From assembly GCF_030143255.1 (NCBI RefSeq), contig NZ_JARJNR010000001.1:372001-436000 (forward strand): a stretch of 64,000 bases of DNA, given 5' to 3'. The translations under genes and the position numbers were made by a program. Below are positions 9,571 through 17,311 of the stretch, in pieces. This stretch comes from Frigidibacter sp. SD6-1 (GTDB lineage: Bacteria > Pseudomonadota > Alphaproteobacteria > Rhodobacterales > Rhodobacteraceae). Below the pieces are notes generated by a model. It did not search any database. It was given only the letters and a program-made list of their open reading frames with translations, and had not been told where the DNA came from. Positions within the stretch are counted from its first letter, which is position 1; every line of letters starts with the position of its first letter.

Positions 9571-11040
9571 ATGTCCTTGCCCGTCGCCATTTCCTTCCAT
9601 GCCACCGACGCCGCCGAGGCGATCGCCGCCAGGGGCAGGGTCGCGGTCCTGCTGGCCGCCGAGGGCAAGCTTTCGGGCGCGGCGGCAACGATCGACAAGG
9701 CCGCCAAAGGTGCCATCGCCCGGGCGATGGAAGGCAAGGCCTGGGCCAGGCTGAAGGCCGGCGACGCGCTCGACCTCGCCTGGCCCGCCGGGCTGAAGGC
9801 CGAGGCGCTGCAACTGGTGAAACTGCCCGCCAAGGCCAGCGTGGCCGAGGCCCGCAAGGCTGGTGCCGCGATCGGCAAGGCGCTTGGCGCCGATGGTGCG
9901 ACGGTCGTTGCGGGCGGTCATGCCCGCACCGCCGATCTCTCGCTCGGCCTCGCGCTCCGCGCCTACGACTTCAACCTCTACAAGACCGGCGAGAAAGAGG
10001 CGAAGGGCGCGGTCCGCATCCTCGCCGACAGACCCGAGAAGGTCGCGGCCGAGGCCGGACCGATGGCCGCCGTGGCCGAAGGCGTCCTCTTCACCCGCGA
10101 TCTGGTGAACGAACCCGCGAACGTGCTGACCACCACCGATTTCGCTGCGCGCCTTGCAGCGATGCAGGAACTGGGCCTCGACGTCGAGATCCTTGATGAG
10201 CCGGAGTTGGAAAAGCTCGGCATGCGCGCGCTTCTGGGCGTGGGGCAGGGGTCGGAAAGCCCCTCGAAGGTCGTCGTCATGCAATGGAAGGGCGGCAAGA
10301 AGAAAGAAGCGCCCTTCGCGCTCGTCGGCAAGGGCGTGGTCTTCGACACCGGCGGCATTTCCCTCAAGCCCGCAGAGGGCATGCAGGACATGACCATGGA
10401 CATGGGCGGCGCGGGCACCGTTGCCGGGGTCATGCGGGCGCTGGCGCTCCGCAAGGCCAAATGCAATGTCGTGGGCCTCGTGGGCCTGGTCGAGAACATG
10501 CCCGACGGCCGCGCGCAGCGGCCGGGCGACGTTGTGAAATCCATGAAGGGCGACACGATCGAGGTCATCAACACCGATGCAGAGGGCCGTCTCGTGCTGG
10601 CCGATGTGCTCTGGTACGCGCAGGAGCGCTTCAAGCCCTCGGGCATGATCAACCTCGCGACGCTCACCGGCGCGGTGATCGTGGCCTTGGGGCACGAGAA
10701 TGCCGGGGTATTCTCGAACGACGACAAACTCTGTGCCGCACTCCTCAAGGCGGCGTCGGCCGAGGGCGAGGGCGCCTGGCGCCTGCCCCTGTCGCCCGCC
10801 TATGACGCGCTTCTGAAAAGCCATATCGCCGACATGCGCAATTCCGTCGGCCGCCCGGCGGGCTCGATCACGGCGGCGCAGTTCCTCAAGCGCTTCGTCA
10901 AGGACGAAACGCCCTGGTGCCATATCGATATCGCGGGCGTCGCACTTCCCGCGACCGAACAGCCGCTCGTGGGCCCCAAATGCGCCTCCGGCTGGGGGGT
11001 GATGACGCTGAACCGGCTGATGGCCGATCTTCTGGAATAG
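9571..11040 (+). CDS. pepA: Leucyl aminopeptidase PepA (family M17)
   Basis: PepA is a cytosolic hexameric di-zinc aminopeptidase that removes N-terminal residues, preferring Leu. The 489-residue product has a variable N-domain and a C-terminal catalytic domain. Visible metal and active-site motifs are GKGVVFDTGGISLKP (Lys and Asp ligands), DMTMDMGGAG and the family signature NTDAEGRLVLAD, which carries further ligands and the catalytic Arg. It is divergent from lptF. The holC gene begins 2 bases after the stop, an arrangement also seen in enterobacteria. Confidence 0.95.
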   Translation: MSLPVAISFHATDAAEAIAARGRVAVLLAAEGKLSGAAATIDKAAKGAIARAMEGKAWARLKAGDALDLAWPAGLKAEALQLVKLPAKASVAEARKAGAAIGKALGADGATVVAGGHARTADLSLGLALRAYDFNLYKTGEKEAKGAVRILADRPEKVAAEAGPMAAVAEGVLFTRDLVNEPANVLTTTDFAARLAAMQELGLDVEILDEPELEKLGMRALLGVGQGSESPSKVVVMQWKGGKKKEAPFALVGKGVVFDTGGISLKPAEGMQDMTMDMGGAGTVAGVMRALALRKAKCNVVGLVGLVENMPDGRAQRPGDVVKSMKGDTIEVINTDAEGRLVLADVLWYAQERFKPSGMINLATLTGAVIVALGHENAGVFSNDDKLCAALLKAASAEGEGAWRLPLSPAYDALLKSHIADMRNSVGRPAGSITAAQFLKRFVKDETPWCHIDIAGVALPATEQPLVGPKCASGWGVMTLNRLMADLLE

Positions 11041-11042
11041 GG

Positions 11043-11519
11043 ATGGGGGCGGTCTTCTTCTATCACCTGACCCGCTCCGCGCCCGAGGCGGCGGTCGCCA
11101 TGCTCGCCGACCGCGCGGCGGGGCAGGGATGGCGGGCGGCGGTGCGGCTGCGCGAGGCCGCGCGCGCCGACTGGCTCGACCAGAAGCTCTGGCTCGGCCC
11201 CGAGGATGGCTTTCTGCCCCACGGCATCGCGGGCGGCCCGCATGACGCGCTGCAACCGCTCCTCCTGACCGCCAGTCCCGACCTGCCCGACGGCGTGCGC
11301 TTCCTCATGGCGCTGGACGGGGCCGAGGTCACCCCCGCCGAGGTCACCACCCTCGACCGCGCCGCCATCCTCTTCGACGGCAACGACCCCACGGCGGTCG
11401 AGACCGCCCGCACCCAGTGGCGCACCCTGACCGCCGCCGGGCTGGAGGCGCAGTATTGGAGCGAGGAAAGCGGCCGCTGGCAGAAGAAGGCGGAGGCGGG
11501 TCCAGCGTCCGGTCGCTGA
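11043..11519 (+). CDS. holC: DNA polymerase III chi subunit HolC
   Basis: The chi subunit links the clamp-loader complex to single-stranded-DNA-binding protein. The 158-residue product starts MGAVFFYHLTRSAPE. It shows the family pattern: an N-terminal FYHL motif, a WLDQKLW region, FLPHGIAG, and a central ERAAILFDGND-like segment (DRAAILFDGNDPTA). The ATG at 11043 gives the expected length and follows the pepA stop directly, so it depends on pepA transcription. A longer in-frame extension inside pepA was rejected. Confidence 0.9.
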   Translation: MGAVFFYHLTRSAPEAAVAMLADRAAGQGWRAAVRLREAARADWLDQKLWLGPEDGFLPHGIAGGPHDALQPLLLTASPDLPDGVRFLMALDGAEVTPAEVTTLDRAAILFDGNDPTAVETARTQWRTLTAAGLEAQYWSEESGRWQKKAEAGPASGR

Positions 11520-11589
11520 GGCCTGCGTAAACAAACGCGCGCCACCACGCCGAAGACCCGGTAATGGTGCTATTTGTTTTCCGGGTCGG

Positions 11590-13464
11590 TCACTGCCTGT
11601 CCCTCAACCGACCGGAGATCTGCCCGGCGGCCGCGACGATCTGTTGCGCCCGGTCGAGGATCGGCGCGATCCAGGCCAGGACCGGCTCACCCCAGAAACG
11701 CGCGACCGTGAGGATGTCGGGCGCGTGCGCGGCGAGCCAAGGTAGCCCGTGCTGATAGAAGCCGTTGCCTATGGCGCCACCGACCGAACGATCGAGCAGG
11801 AAGGTGCCTAGGACGAATACCCAGTTCTTTGTTAGTGTCTGCCGCATGGCCGTCATTTGCGTGTCGGCCCCACGGTCGGCGCTCGCCAACGCGAAGTCGC
11901 GAACCTCAGGCGCACCAAGCTCGGTCGCGGCGATGCCCTCCGCCAGCCTGATCTCGGCTTCTTCCTCCGCTGCGCTCCGCCGTTCCAGCCGGTTGCGCCG
12001 CGCGCGGTCCAGAAAGGTCTCGACCTCCGGCGTGTCAAGCGTCAGGCCCGGCCCGATATCCACAACCGCCCCGATGGCGAGGGCAAGGTCGAGGTCGGCC
12101 TCGGCAGGCAGGCCGCCGCGCACCCGGCGCAGCGCCTCTACCGCGAGATGCACCCTCAGCGCATCCATATGAACAAGGCCCGCCTCTTGCAGATCGCGCA
12201 GGCGGCAGGCCTCGCGGTAGGCGGCCTCGTCGCGGTTGCCCGCGATGCGGATAAGGTCGGCCACTCGCTCGGCCAGCGCCTCGAACAGCGTCGCCCGCAC
12301 CGGATCGCCCGCTTCCGCCTCCCCGACCTCGGACGTCGCGAAGGCGATCCTGTCCCCGGCGACGACAAGGGGCAGGCCGGGTTCCGGCGCAGGCGCCTCG
12401 GTGCGCGCCGCCTCGACCTCCCACGGCAAGGGATCCGGCCAGGGCGGCAGCGTCTTCAGATAGGCGAGGGTCTTCTTAGTGCGCTCTCCGGCGCCTCGGA
12501 TTTCCGACAGCCGCGCAAGCTCGGGGTCTCGCGCCACCGCTGGGGTGTCGCCATAGTACAACCCGCGGATTGGGCCGCTCCCGAGCTTTTCCAGATCGCG
12601 GATCGGCCGCAGATCGGTGACGCCGGTCCCGTCGAGGGAGAGGTGCTCCAGCTCGGTGAGGCTGGCGATCGGGGAAAGGTCGGTGATTCCGGTCCCCACG
12701 AGGGGTAGGAACCGCAGCGCGGTGAGGCTGACGAGAGGGGCGAGGTCGGTGACGTCGGTCAGATCGAGGGAGAGGGTCTGCAGCGCGGTGAGACTGGCGA
12801 TGGGGGCGAGGTCGGTGACGCCGGTCCTGTCGAGGGAGAGGGTCTGCAGCGCGGTGAGGCTGGCGATGGGGGCGAGGTCGGTGACGCCGGTCCGGTCGAG
12901 GGAGAGGTCCTGCAGCGCGGTGAGGCTGGCGATGGGGGCGAGGTCGGTGACGCCGGTCCTGTCGAGGGAGAGGTACTCCAGTGCGAGAAGGCTAGAGATG
13001 GGGACGAGGTCGGTGACGGCGGTCCCGTCGAGGGAGAGGCGCTCCAGTGCGGTGAGGCTGGCGATGGGGGCGAGGTCGGTGACGCCGGTCCGGTCGAGGG
13101 AGAGGTCCTGCAGCGCGGTGAGGCTGGCGATGGGGGCGAGGTCGGTGACGCCGGTCCTGTTGAGGGAGAGGCCCTGCAGCGCGGTGAGGCTGGCGATGGG
13201 GGCGAGGTCGGTGACGCCGGTCCTGTCGAGGGAGAGGTACCGCAGCGCGCTAAGGCTGGCAATGGGGGTGAGGTCGGTGACTGGGGGGGCGGCGAGGTTG
13301 AGATAGAGAAGATCCTCAAGTTCGGCGATGGCGGGCGGAATTTGGTCGAGCGCGCTGAATTCCTCTCCGGTGAAGTCGAGCTCGGTCTCGTGGTTCGAAA
13401 GCGCATTGGCGATCAGCGCCTCTGCCGCCCGATAGGCCCGCTTCGCTTCCGATGTCCGCGCCAT
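11590..13464 (-). CDS. Leucine-rich-repeat protein with unrecognised C-terminal half
   Basis: This 624-residue protein begins MARTSEAKRAYRAAEALIANA. Residues 1-51 form a short helical cap. Residues 52-293 are eleven consecutive 22-residue leucine-rich repeats of the type LxxLSLDRTGVTDLAPIASL, the internalin-like class that builds a curved binding surface. Residues 294-624 match no family I recognise. They are helical and charged in the middle and hydrophobic at about 545-600, so membrane contact is possible. No signal peptide is visible, which suggests cytosolic action. The ATG at 13464 was chosen because the upstream frame is not protein-like. Several repeats are nearly identical at DNA level, suggesting recent expansion. 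Function is unknown. Confidence 0.75.
   Translation of the reverse strand: MARTSEAKRAYRAAEALIANALSNHETELDFTGEEFSALDQIPPAIAELEDLLYLNLAAPPVTDLTPIASLSALRYLSLDRTGVTDLAPIASLTALQGLSLNRTGVTDLAPIASLTALQDLSLDRTGVTDLAPIASLTALERLSLDGTAVTDLVPISSLLALEYLSLDRTGVTDLAPIASLTALQDLSLDRTGVTDLAPIASLTALQTLSLDRTGVTDLAPIASLTALQTLSLDLTDVTDLAPLVSLTALRFLPLVGTGITDLSPIASLTELEHLSLDGTGVTDLRPIRDLEKLGSGPIRGLYYGDTPAVARDPELARLSEIRGAGERTKKTLAYLKTLPPWPDPLPWEVEAARTEAPAPEPGLPLVVAGDRIAFATSEVGEAEAGDPVRATLFEALAERVADLIRIAGNRDEAAYREACRLRDLQEAGLVHMDALRVHLAVEALRRVRGGLPAEADLDLALAIGAVVDIGPGLTLDTPEVETFLDRARRNRLERRSAAEEEAEIRLAEGIAATELGAPEVRDFALASADRGADTQMTAMRQTLTKNWVFVLGTFLLDRSVGGAIGNGFYQHGLPWLAAHAPDILTVARFWGEPVLAWIAPILDRAQQIVAAAGQISGRLRDRQ
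12586..13311 (-). repeat. Tandem 66-bp repeats encoding eleven leucine-rich repeats
   Basis: Eleven in-frame units of 66 bp lie head to tail inside the leucine-rich-repeat gene. Units 2, 4, 6, 7 and 8 (in protein order) are almost the same at both protein and DNA level, while units 1, 5, 10 and 11 have diverged. Such arrays change copy number by unequal recombination. Confidence 0.9.
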
Positions 13465-13642
13465 GATTGCCCGCCCCCGCTCGTCGCCCGTACCCGTCCC
13501 GCCAATCTGGCCTTTCCCCCGGCACGGATCAACCATGGGTTCATTCCGGGGACAGTTACCCGACAAAAACCCACGTGTTACGTGCAGCCATACGTCCTGC
13601 CATACCTGAACTGCACCCTCCAGATCGGCGCTTCGGCCCCCC

Positions 13643-13671
13643 TTGACGCCCCGGGGCCGCTCCTGTAGCAG
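13643..13671 (+). promoter_or_regulatory. Putative promoter of tRNA-Asp
   Basis: TTGACG (13643-13648), a 17-base spacer and TAGCAG (13666-13671) put a start site about 6 bases before the mature tRNA. A good -35 and correct position support it; the -10 is weak. Confidence 0.5.
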
Positions 13672-13682
13672 GCCGCTGTCGC

Positions 13683-13759
13683 GCGGTGGTAGCTCAGTCG
13701 GTTAGAGTACCGGCCTGTCACGCCGGGGGTCGCGGGTTCGAGCCCCGTCCACCGCGCCA
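13683..13759 (+). tRNA. tRNA-Asp (anticodon GTC)
   Basis: A full cloverleaf can be drawn. The 7-bp acceptor stem is GCGGTGG/CCACCGC, with a D-arm containing AGTCGGTTAGA, an anticodon stem CCGGC/GCCGG with loop CTGTCAC (anticodon GTC), a T-arm with GGTTCGAGCC, a G discriminator and an encoded CCA. Length is 77 nt with CCA. Confidence 0.97.
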
Positions 13760-13848
13760 CTTCCCTTCAGGATGGATTACCCGGTCGCCGCCTCGTCGAA
13801 GGCTGCGGGTCCTTGGCGGACCCTTCGCCACTCCTCGGGCGGGCGACC

Positions 13849-14466
13849 TCACATGGCTTTTGTTAGATTTTCCAGTGCCTTGGCCGGGTCGTCCGTGCGC
13901 CAGATTTCTTCGCCGATGGCGAAGAAGTCGGTGACGGGCGACAGGGCGCGGATCATGTCCTCGCTCAAGGCGCCTTCGGCGACGACCGGCACCTCGACCA
14001 TTTCCGACCACCAGGCGAAGAGATCCGCCTCCGCCCGCCTGCCGCTGCCAAGCGCCGTCTCGCCCACTGGCCCGAAGGCCACATAGTCGGCGCCGGCCTC
14101 CCCCGCCGTCATCCCCGCATCCCGCGACGCCCCGCACCAGGCCCCGACGATCGCATCGGCCCCCAGCGCCTTGCGCGCGGCGCGGACGGAGCGGGCGGAA
14201 TCGGTCAGGTGGACGCCGTCAAGCCCATGTTTTTCAACAAGAACCAGGTGGTTCTCGATCACCAGCGCCACGTCGCGCGCATGTGCGACCTCGCGCACCG
14301 CATCCGCCGCACGGCCCAGTTCATACTCGTCGCGCGAGGCGAGCGCGAGGCGGATGCAGGCAACCTCCACCCGGTCGAGCACGCGTGCCAGAAGGTCCGG
14401 AAAGACTTCCAGATCGAGGACCGGCGGGGTGATCAGGTAGATTTGCGGGCGATCTTCAGCGGCCAT
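13849..14466 (-). CDS. Thiamine phosphate synthase-like protein (ThiE/TenI family)
   Basis: ThiE joins the pyrimidine and thiazole moieties to make thiamine phosphate; TenI relatives act on thiazole tautomers or have lost activity. The 205-residue product keeps the TIM-barrel landmarks: DRVEVACIRLAL near the N-terminus, DGVHLTD, GAWCGASRDAG (phosphate-binding strand) and ADYVAFGPV. It departs from classical ThiE in several catalytic positions, and no other thi gene or TPP riboswitch lies nearby, so the exact reaction is unproven. It is leftward, downstream of the TfoX-domain gene. Confidence 0.72.
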   Translation of the reverse strand: MAAEDRPQIYLITPPVLDLEVFPDLLARVLDRVEVACIRLALASRDEYELGRAADAVREVAHARDVALVIENHLVLVEKHGLDGVHLTDSARSVRAARKALGADAIVGAWCGASRDAGMTAGEAGADYVAFGPVGETALGSGRRAEADLFAWWSEMVEVPVVAEGALSEDMIRALSPVTDFFAIGEEIWRTDDPAKALENLTKAM

Positions 14467-14525
14467 GGCATCCTCACGTTTCGCCGCCCCTTAGCGCAGA
14501 TCGAGGGCCTTTGCCATCCGTCGCG

Positions 14526-14852
14526 TCATTTCGGCGGAAGGGCCTTCACGAAGCCGAGCGCCAGCGCCATGACCTGCCCGCGGCGGATATCGTCGGCCGT
14601 GGCCTCGTCGGAGAAATCCACCATCCCCGCCATCGGCTTGCCGGTGAACATCATCGGCGCCGCGCCCTTGATCGCCAGCGCCGCCGCCTCGTTCGGCTTG
14701 CCCAGACGGAACATGGCGCCGCCCTTGTGGATGCCGCAGACCATATGGCCGTTCATCAGGAAGGCGAGACCGCCGAACATCTTCCTCTCGGTGATCCGCT
14801 CGCCCGCCAGATCCTCGCGCATCAAGTGCGCCAGCCCCTCGTCCCAGGCCAT
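14526..14852 (-). CDS. TfoX/Sxy N-terminal domain protein
   Basis: This 108-residue protein matches the TfoX N-terminal domain: a start like MAWDEGLAHLMREDL, the conserved RKMFGGLAFLMNGHMVCG core and a C-terminal KPM...FS segment. In Haemophilus and E. coli, full Sxy/TfoX proteins also have a C-terminal domain and activate competence genes. Stand-alone N-domain proteins are common in alphaproteobacteria and their role is not known. The ATG at 14852 gives the domain alone. It is divergent from the trmJ-like gene with a 63-base gap. Confidence 0.82.
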   Translation of the reverse strand: MAWDEGLAHLMREDLAGERITERKMFGGLAFLMNGHMVCGIHKGGAMFRLGKPNEAAALAIKGAAPMMFTGKPMAGMVDFSDEATADDIRRGQVMALALGFVKALPPK

Positions 14853-14915
14853 GACCGTCTCCTTGCCAGACTGCCCCCGCCAAAGTATCAGGCCCGGACC
14901 CCGACCGATAAAGCC

Positions 14916-15656
14916 ATGTCCGACCTGCAGCCGACCTTCATCCTCGTCCGCCCCCAGATGGGGGAGAATATCGGCGCCGCCGCCCGGGCGATGCTGAATT
15001 TCTCGCTCACGCAGATGCGGCTCGTCGATCCGCGCGACGGCTGGCCCAATCCGCGCGCGGTCGCCATGGCCTCGGGCGCCGCGGGGCGGGTCCTCGATCA
15101 TGCCGGGGTCTTTCCGACTCTGCCCGAGGCGATCGCCGATTGCGCCTATGTCTTTGCCACCACCGCGCGCGGGCGGGAGCTGACGAAGCCCGTGATGACG
15201 CCGGAACGGGCGATGGAACATGCACGCGCGCTGACCGCGTCTGGCCAGAAAGTCGCGGTTCTCTTCGGCCCCGAACGGGCGGGCCTCGAAAACGAGGATG
15301 TGGCGCGGGCGAATGCGATCATCTCCGTCCCGGTCAACCCCGATTTCGCCTCGCTGAACCTTGGGCAGGCGGTGCTTCTCTGCGCCTATGAATGGATGCG
15401 CCAGACGGGCGAGCGCCCGCCGGAAGTCGTGGGGATGGCGCGGACCGAATTCGCGAGCCTTCTGGAGGTCGAGAAGCTCGGCGATCACTATGAGGAACGG
15501 TTGAGCGAGGCGGGCTTCTTCTTTCCGCCGACCAAGGCCGAGGGGATGAAGCTGAACCTCCGCAATCTCTGGAGCCGCATGCCCTTTACCCGCGCCGATG
15601 TGCAGACCCTGCACGGGATGCTGCGCCAGATCGTCCGGCATCGCGACAAGGGCTGA
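14916..15656 (+). CDS. trmJ: SpoU-family tRNA/rRNA 2'-O-methyltransferase, TrmJ type
   Basis: This family methylates ribose 2'-OH using SAM and a knotted fold; TrmJ acts on position 32 of tRNA anticodon loops. The 246-residue product starts MSDLQPTFILVRPQMGENIGA and contains the three SpoU motifs: motif 1 ENIGAAARAMLNF, motif 2 VLFGPERAGLENED and motif 3 ASLNLGQAVLLCAYEW. A C-terminal extension of about 80 residues, as in TrmJ, supports that subfamily over TrmL or RlmB. The assignment to position 32 is inferred. Confidence 0.87.
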   Translation: MSDLQPTFILVRPQMGENIGAAARAMLNFSLTQMRLVDPRDGWPNPRAVAMASGAAGRVLDHAGVFPTLPEAIADCAYVFATTARGRELTKPVMTPERAMEHARALTASGQKVAVLFGPERAGLENEDVARANAIISVPVNPDFASLNLGQAVLLCAYEWMRQTGERPPEVVGMARTEFASLLEVEKLGDHYEERLSEAGFFFPPTKAEGMKLNLRNLWSRMPFTRADVQTLHGMLRQIVRHRDKG

Positions 15657-15778
15657 AGCGGCCAGCGCCGAGGGTCGGCCAAAATCAGCCTATGCGTGCA
15701 TGACGCTAGGTCAATTTCTCCCCGTCCCCGCGCAATTGCGCTATTCTTCCCGCACGCATTTTCAGCAGGGAGGCAATT

Positions 15779-16816
15779 ATGTGTGGCCATTGTTTCATCA
15801 TTCCGAAGGATGTTCTCGAACGGCTGTCCCACAACGAAAGCCTTGAGGCGCCGACCCGCGCTGCGATGGAGCGGACGGCGATGCTCGATACAGAGATTCG
15901 CAAGCTGCGCATCCAGAACCAGCGGCTGACAAGTCTCGGCATGCAGTTATTGCCAGGGCTGGAAAAGCCGATGGCGGCGACCCCGCCCAAGGTGCTGGTC
16001 TATGATTGCCAGCATGGCACAACGCTGCCCGGTGTGCCGGTGCCGACGCCGGGCACATCCGGCGATACGACCGCCAGGACCGCCTTCACCGAAACGACCG
16101 AGCTTGCGAAGTTCTATTCGAAGGTCTTCGGACGGAACTCGATCGACGATCAGTCGATGTCGCTCGTTTCTTCCATCCACTACGGGGTCGATTACAACAA
16201 CGCCTTCTGGAACGGCGTGCAGATGACCTATGGCGATGGCGACGGGCGAATCTTCCTCGACTTCACGCGCGGCAATGACGTCATTGCGCACGAGATCACC
16301 CATGGCGTGACCCAGCACACGATCCAGCTGGCCTATACCAATCAGGCGGGCGGGCTGAACGAGAGCCTGTCGGACGTGTTCGGCTCGATGTTCCGCCAAT
16401 GGCAGGCGGGGCAGACGGTGGCGCAGGCCGACTGGCTGATCGGGGCCGACATCATGGGTCCTGTGGCGAAGGCGGGCGGCTATACCTGCCTGCGAGACAT
16501 GGCGAACCCGGCGGCGAAACATGCGCTCGCACCCCAGATCACCCATTTCGGCCAGTATCAGAACGGCATGGACCCGCACCATTCGAGCGGTGTGCCGAAC
16601 CTCGCCTTCACCACCGCAGCCAAGGCGCTGGGCGGAAAGAGTTGGGAGAGGATGGGCCAGATATGGTACAGGGCGATGACGGGCTATCGGCCGTCGCCGA
16701 ACCTCCGCATGGCCGCCTTCGCCCGGCGCACGCGCAAGGCGGCGGCGTCGCTTTATCCGAAGGATGCCAAGGTGATGGCTGCGCTCGATCTGGGATGGAA
16801 GAAGGTCGGTCTGTGA
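15779..16816 (+). CDS. Thermolysin-like M4 metallopeptidase, protealysin type
   Basis: This 345-residue zinc protease has HEITH (171-175) supplying two His ligands and the catalytic Glu, GGLNESLSD with Glu195 as third ligand, and a DPHHSSG segment near 267 for the transition-state His. The short N-terminal propeptide (IIPKDVLERLS) and the absence of a signal peptide place it with protealysin, a group found inside cells, rather than with secreted long-propeptide thermolysins. AGGGAGG precedes the ATG. The next gene starts inside its stop codon and looks like emfourin, the partner inhibitor of protealysins, which strengthens the call. Confidence 0.92.
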   Translation: MCGHCFIIPKDVLERLSHNESLEAPTRAAMERTAMLDTEIRKLRIQNQRLTSLGMQLLPGLEKPMAATPPKVLVYDCQHGTTLPGVPVPTPGTSGDTTARTAFTETTELAKFYSKVFGRNSIDDQSMSLVSSIHYGVDYNNAFWNGVQMTYGDGDGRIFLDFTRGNDVIAHEITHGVTQHTIQLAYTNQAGGLNESLSDVFGSMFRQWQAGQTVAQADWLIGADIMGPVAKAGGYTCLRDMANPAAKHALAPQITHFGQYQNGMDPHHSSGVPNLAFTTAAKALGGKSWERMGQIWYRAMTGYRPSPNLRMAAFARRTRKAAASLYPKDAKVMAALDLGWKKVGL

Positions 16817-17121
16817 CGGACGAAAAAGACAAAACGCCCGAGGCGGTCGTCGATATCGAGCGGCTCGGGGGCCTTGCGGGCTTTGGCGGGCCGGGCGCGA
16901 AGATCCGCAGCCATGGCACGATTGCCCTGTCGGATCTGAGCGCGGCCGACCGGGCGCGGCTGGAAGCCCTGGTGACCGAGGAAAGTCCGGCTGCACCGAT
17001 GCCCGACGAATTCCTCTACCGGATCACCCGGCAGACCGAGGCAGGCAGCGTGACCATCGACGTGCCGGAATCGCGCGTTCCGCAGGCGCTGCGCGCCTGT
17101 GTCAGGGACGAGCTGATGTAG
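16813..17121 (+). CDS. Probable emfourin (protein inhibitor of M4 metallopeptidases)
   Basis: This 102-residue protein starts at GTG 16813, overlapping the protease stop (GTGA). Emfourins are small proteins that bind and inhibit protealysin-like M4 peptidases and are co-encoded with them. The product has the expected size and pattern: IERLGGLAGFGGPG near the start, a helix-forming LSDLSAADRARLEALV stretch, a YRITRQTEAGSVTIDVPE beta segment and a C-terminal PQALRACV helix. I recognise the family from this pattern and the coupled position, not from an alignment. A co-translated inhibitor would keep a cytosolic protease in check until release. Confidence 0.78.
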   Translation: MTDEKDKTPEAVVDIERLGGLAGFGGPGAKIRSHGTIALSDLSAADRARLEALVTEESPAAPMPDEFLYRITRQTEAGSVTIDVPESRVPQALRACVRDELM

Positions 17122-17162
17122 GCCCCCTGCAGGCCCCCTATGGGCCCCCAGCGGCGGAGCGC

Positions 17163-17231
17163 CGAAATCTTGCAAAGATTTCGGACCGGAACCTTTGCAA
17201 GGTTCCGTCCGGATTTCGTGTCGAAATCCGG
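17163..17231. repeat. Triple-hairpin 69-nt intergenic repeat, copy 1
   Basis: Three perfect stem-loops follow one another. The first is CGAAATCTT/AAGATTTCG (17163-17183, loop GCA). The second is GGAACCTT/AAGGTTCC (17188-17206, loop TGC). The third is CCGGATTTCG/CGAAATCCGG (17209-17231, loop TGT). The same structure and exact length recur at 22432-22500. It sits between the emfourin gene and the ctaA promoter. Confidence 0.85.
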
Positions 17232-17255
17232 GCCTCTTGCCGGTCCGACCCGCCC

Positions 17256-17284
17256 TTGAACCTCGCCTCCGGGGCGCCTACTGT
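17256..17284 (+). promoter_or_regulatory. Putative promoter of ctaA
   Basis: TTGAAC (17256-17261), a 17-base spacer and TACTGT (17279-17284) lie 28 bases before the ctaA ATG and just after the triple-hairpin repeat. Confidence 0.45.
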
Positions 17285-17311
17285 CGCGCCCGATTGTCAG
17301 ACGAGCGGGCC

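Noticed and set aside
11555-11587. Possible terminator GACCCGG...CCGGGTC between holC and the leucine-rich-repeat gene
   Set aside because: The stem is 7 bp with a 19-base loop and no T tract follows it on either strand, so the support is too weak.
12586-13311. Regular 66-bp tandem repeats that could be mistaken for a CRISPR array
   Set aside because: The units are contiguous, without unique spacers, keep one reading frame and encode 22-residue leucine-rich repeats inside a larger gene.
13578-13760. Minus-strand open frame of 60 codons across tRNA-Asp (starts MARWTGLEPATPG)
   Set aside because: It is the antisense of the tRNA gene, a common false prediction.
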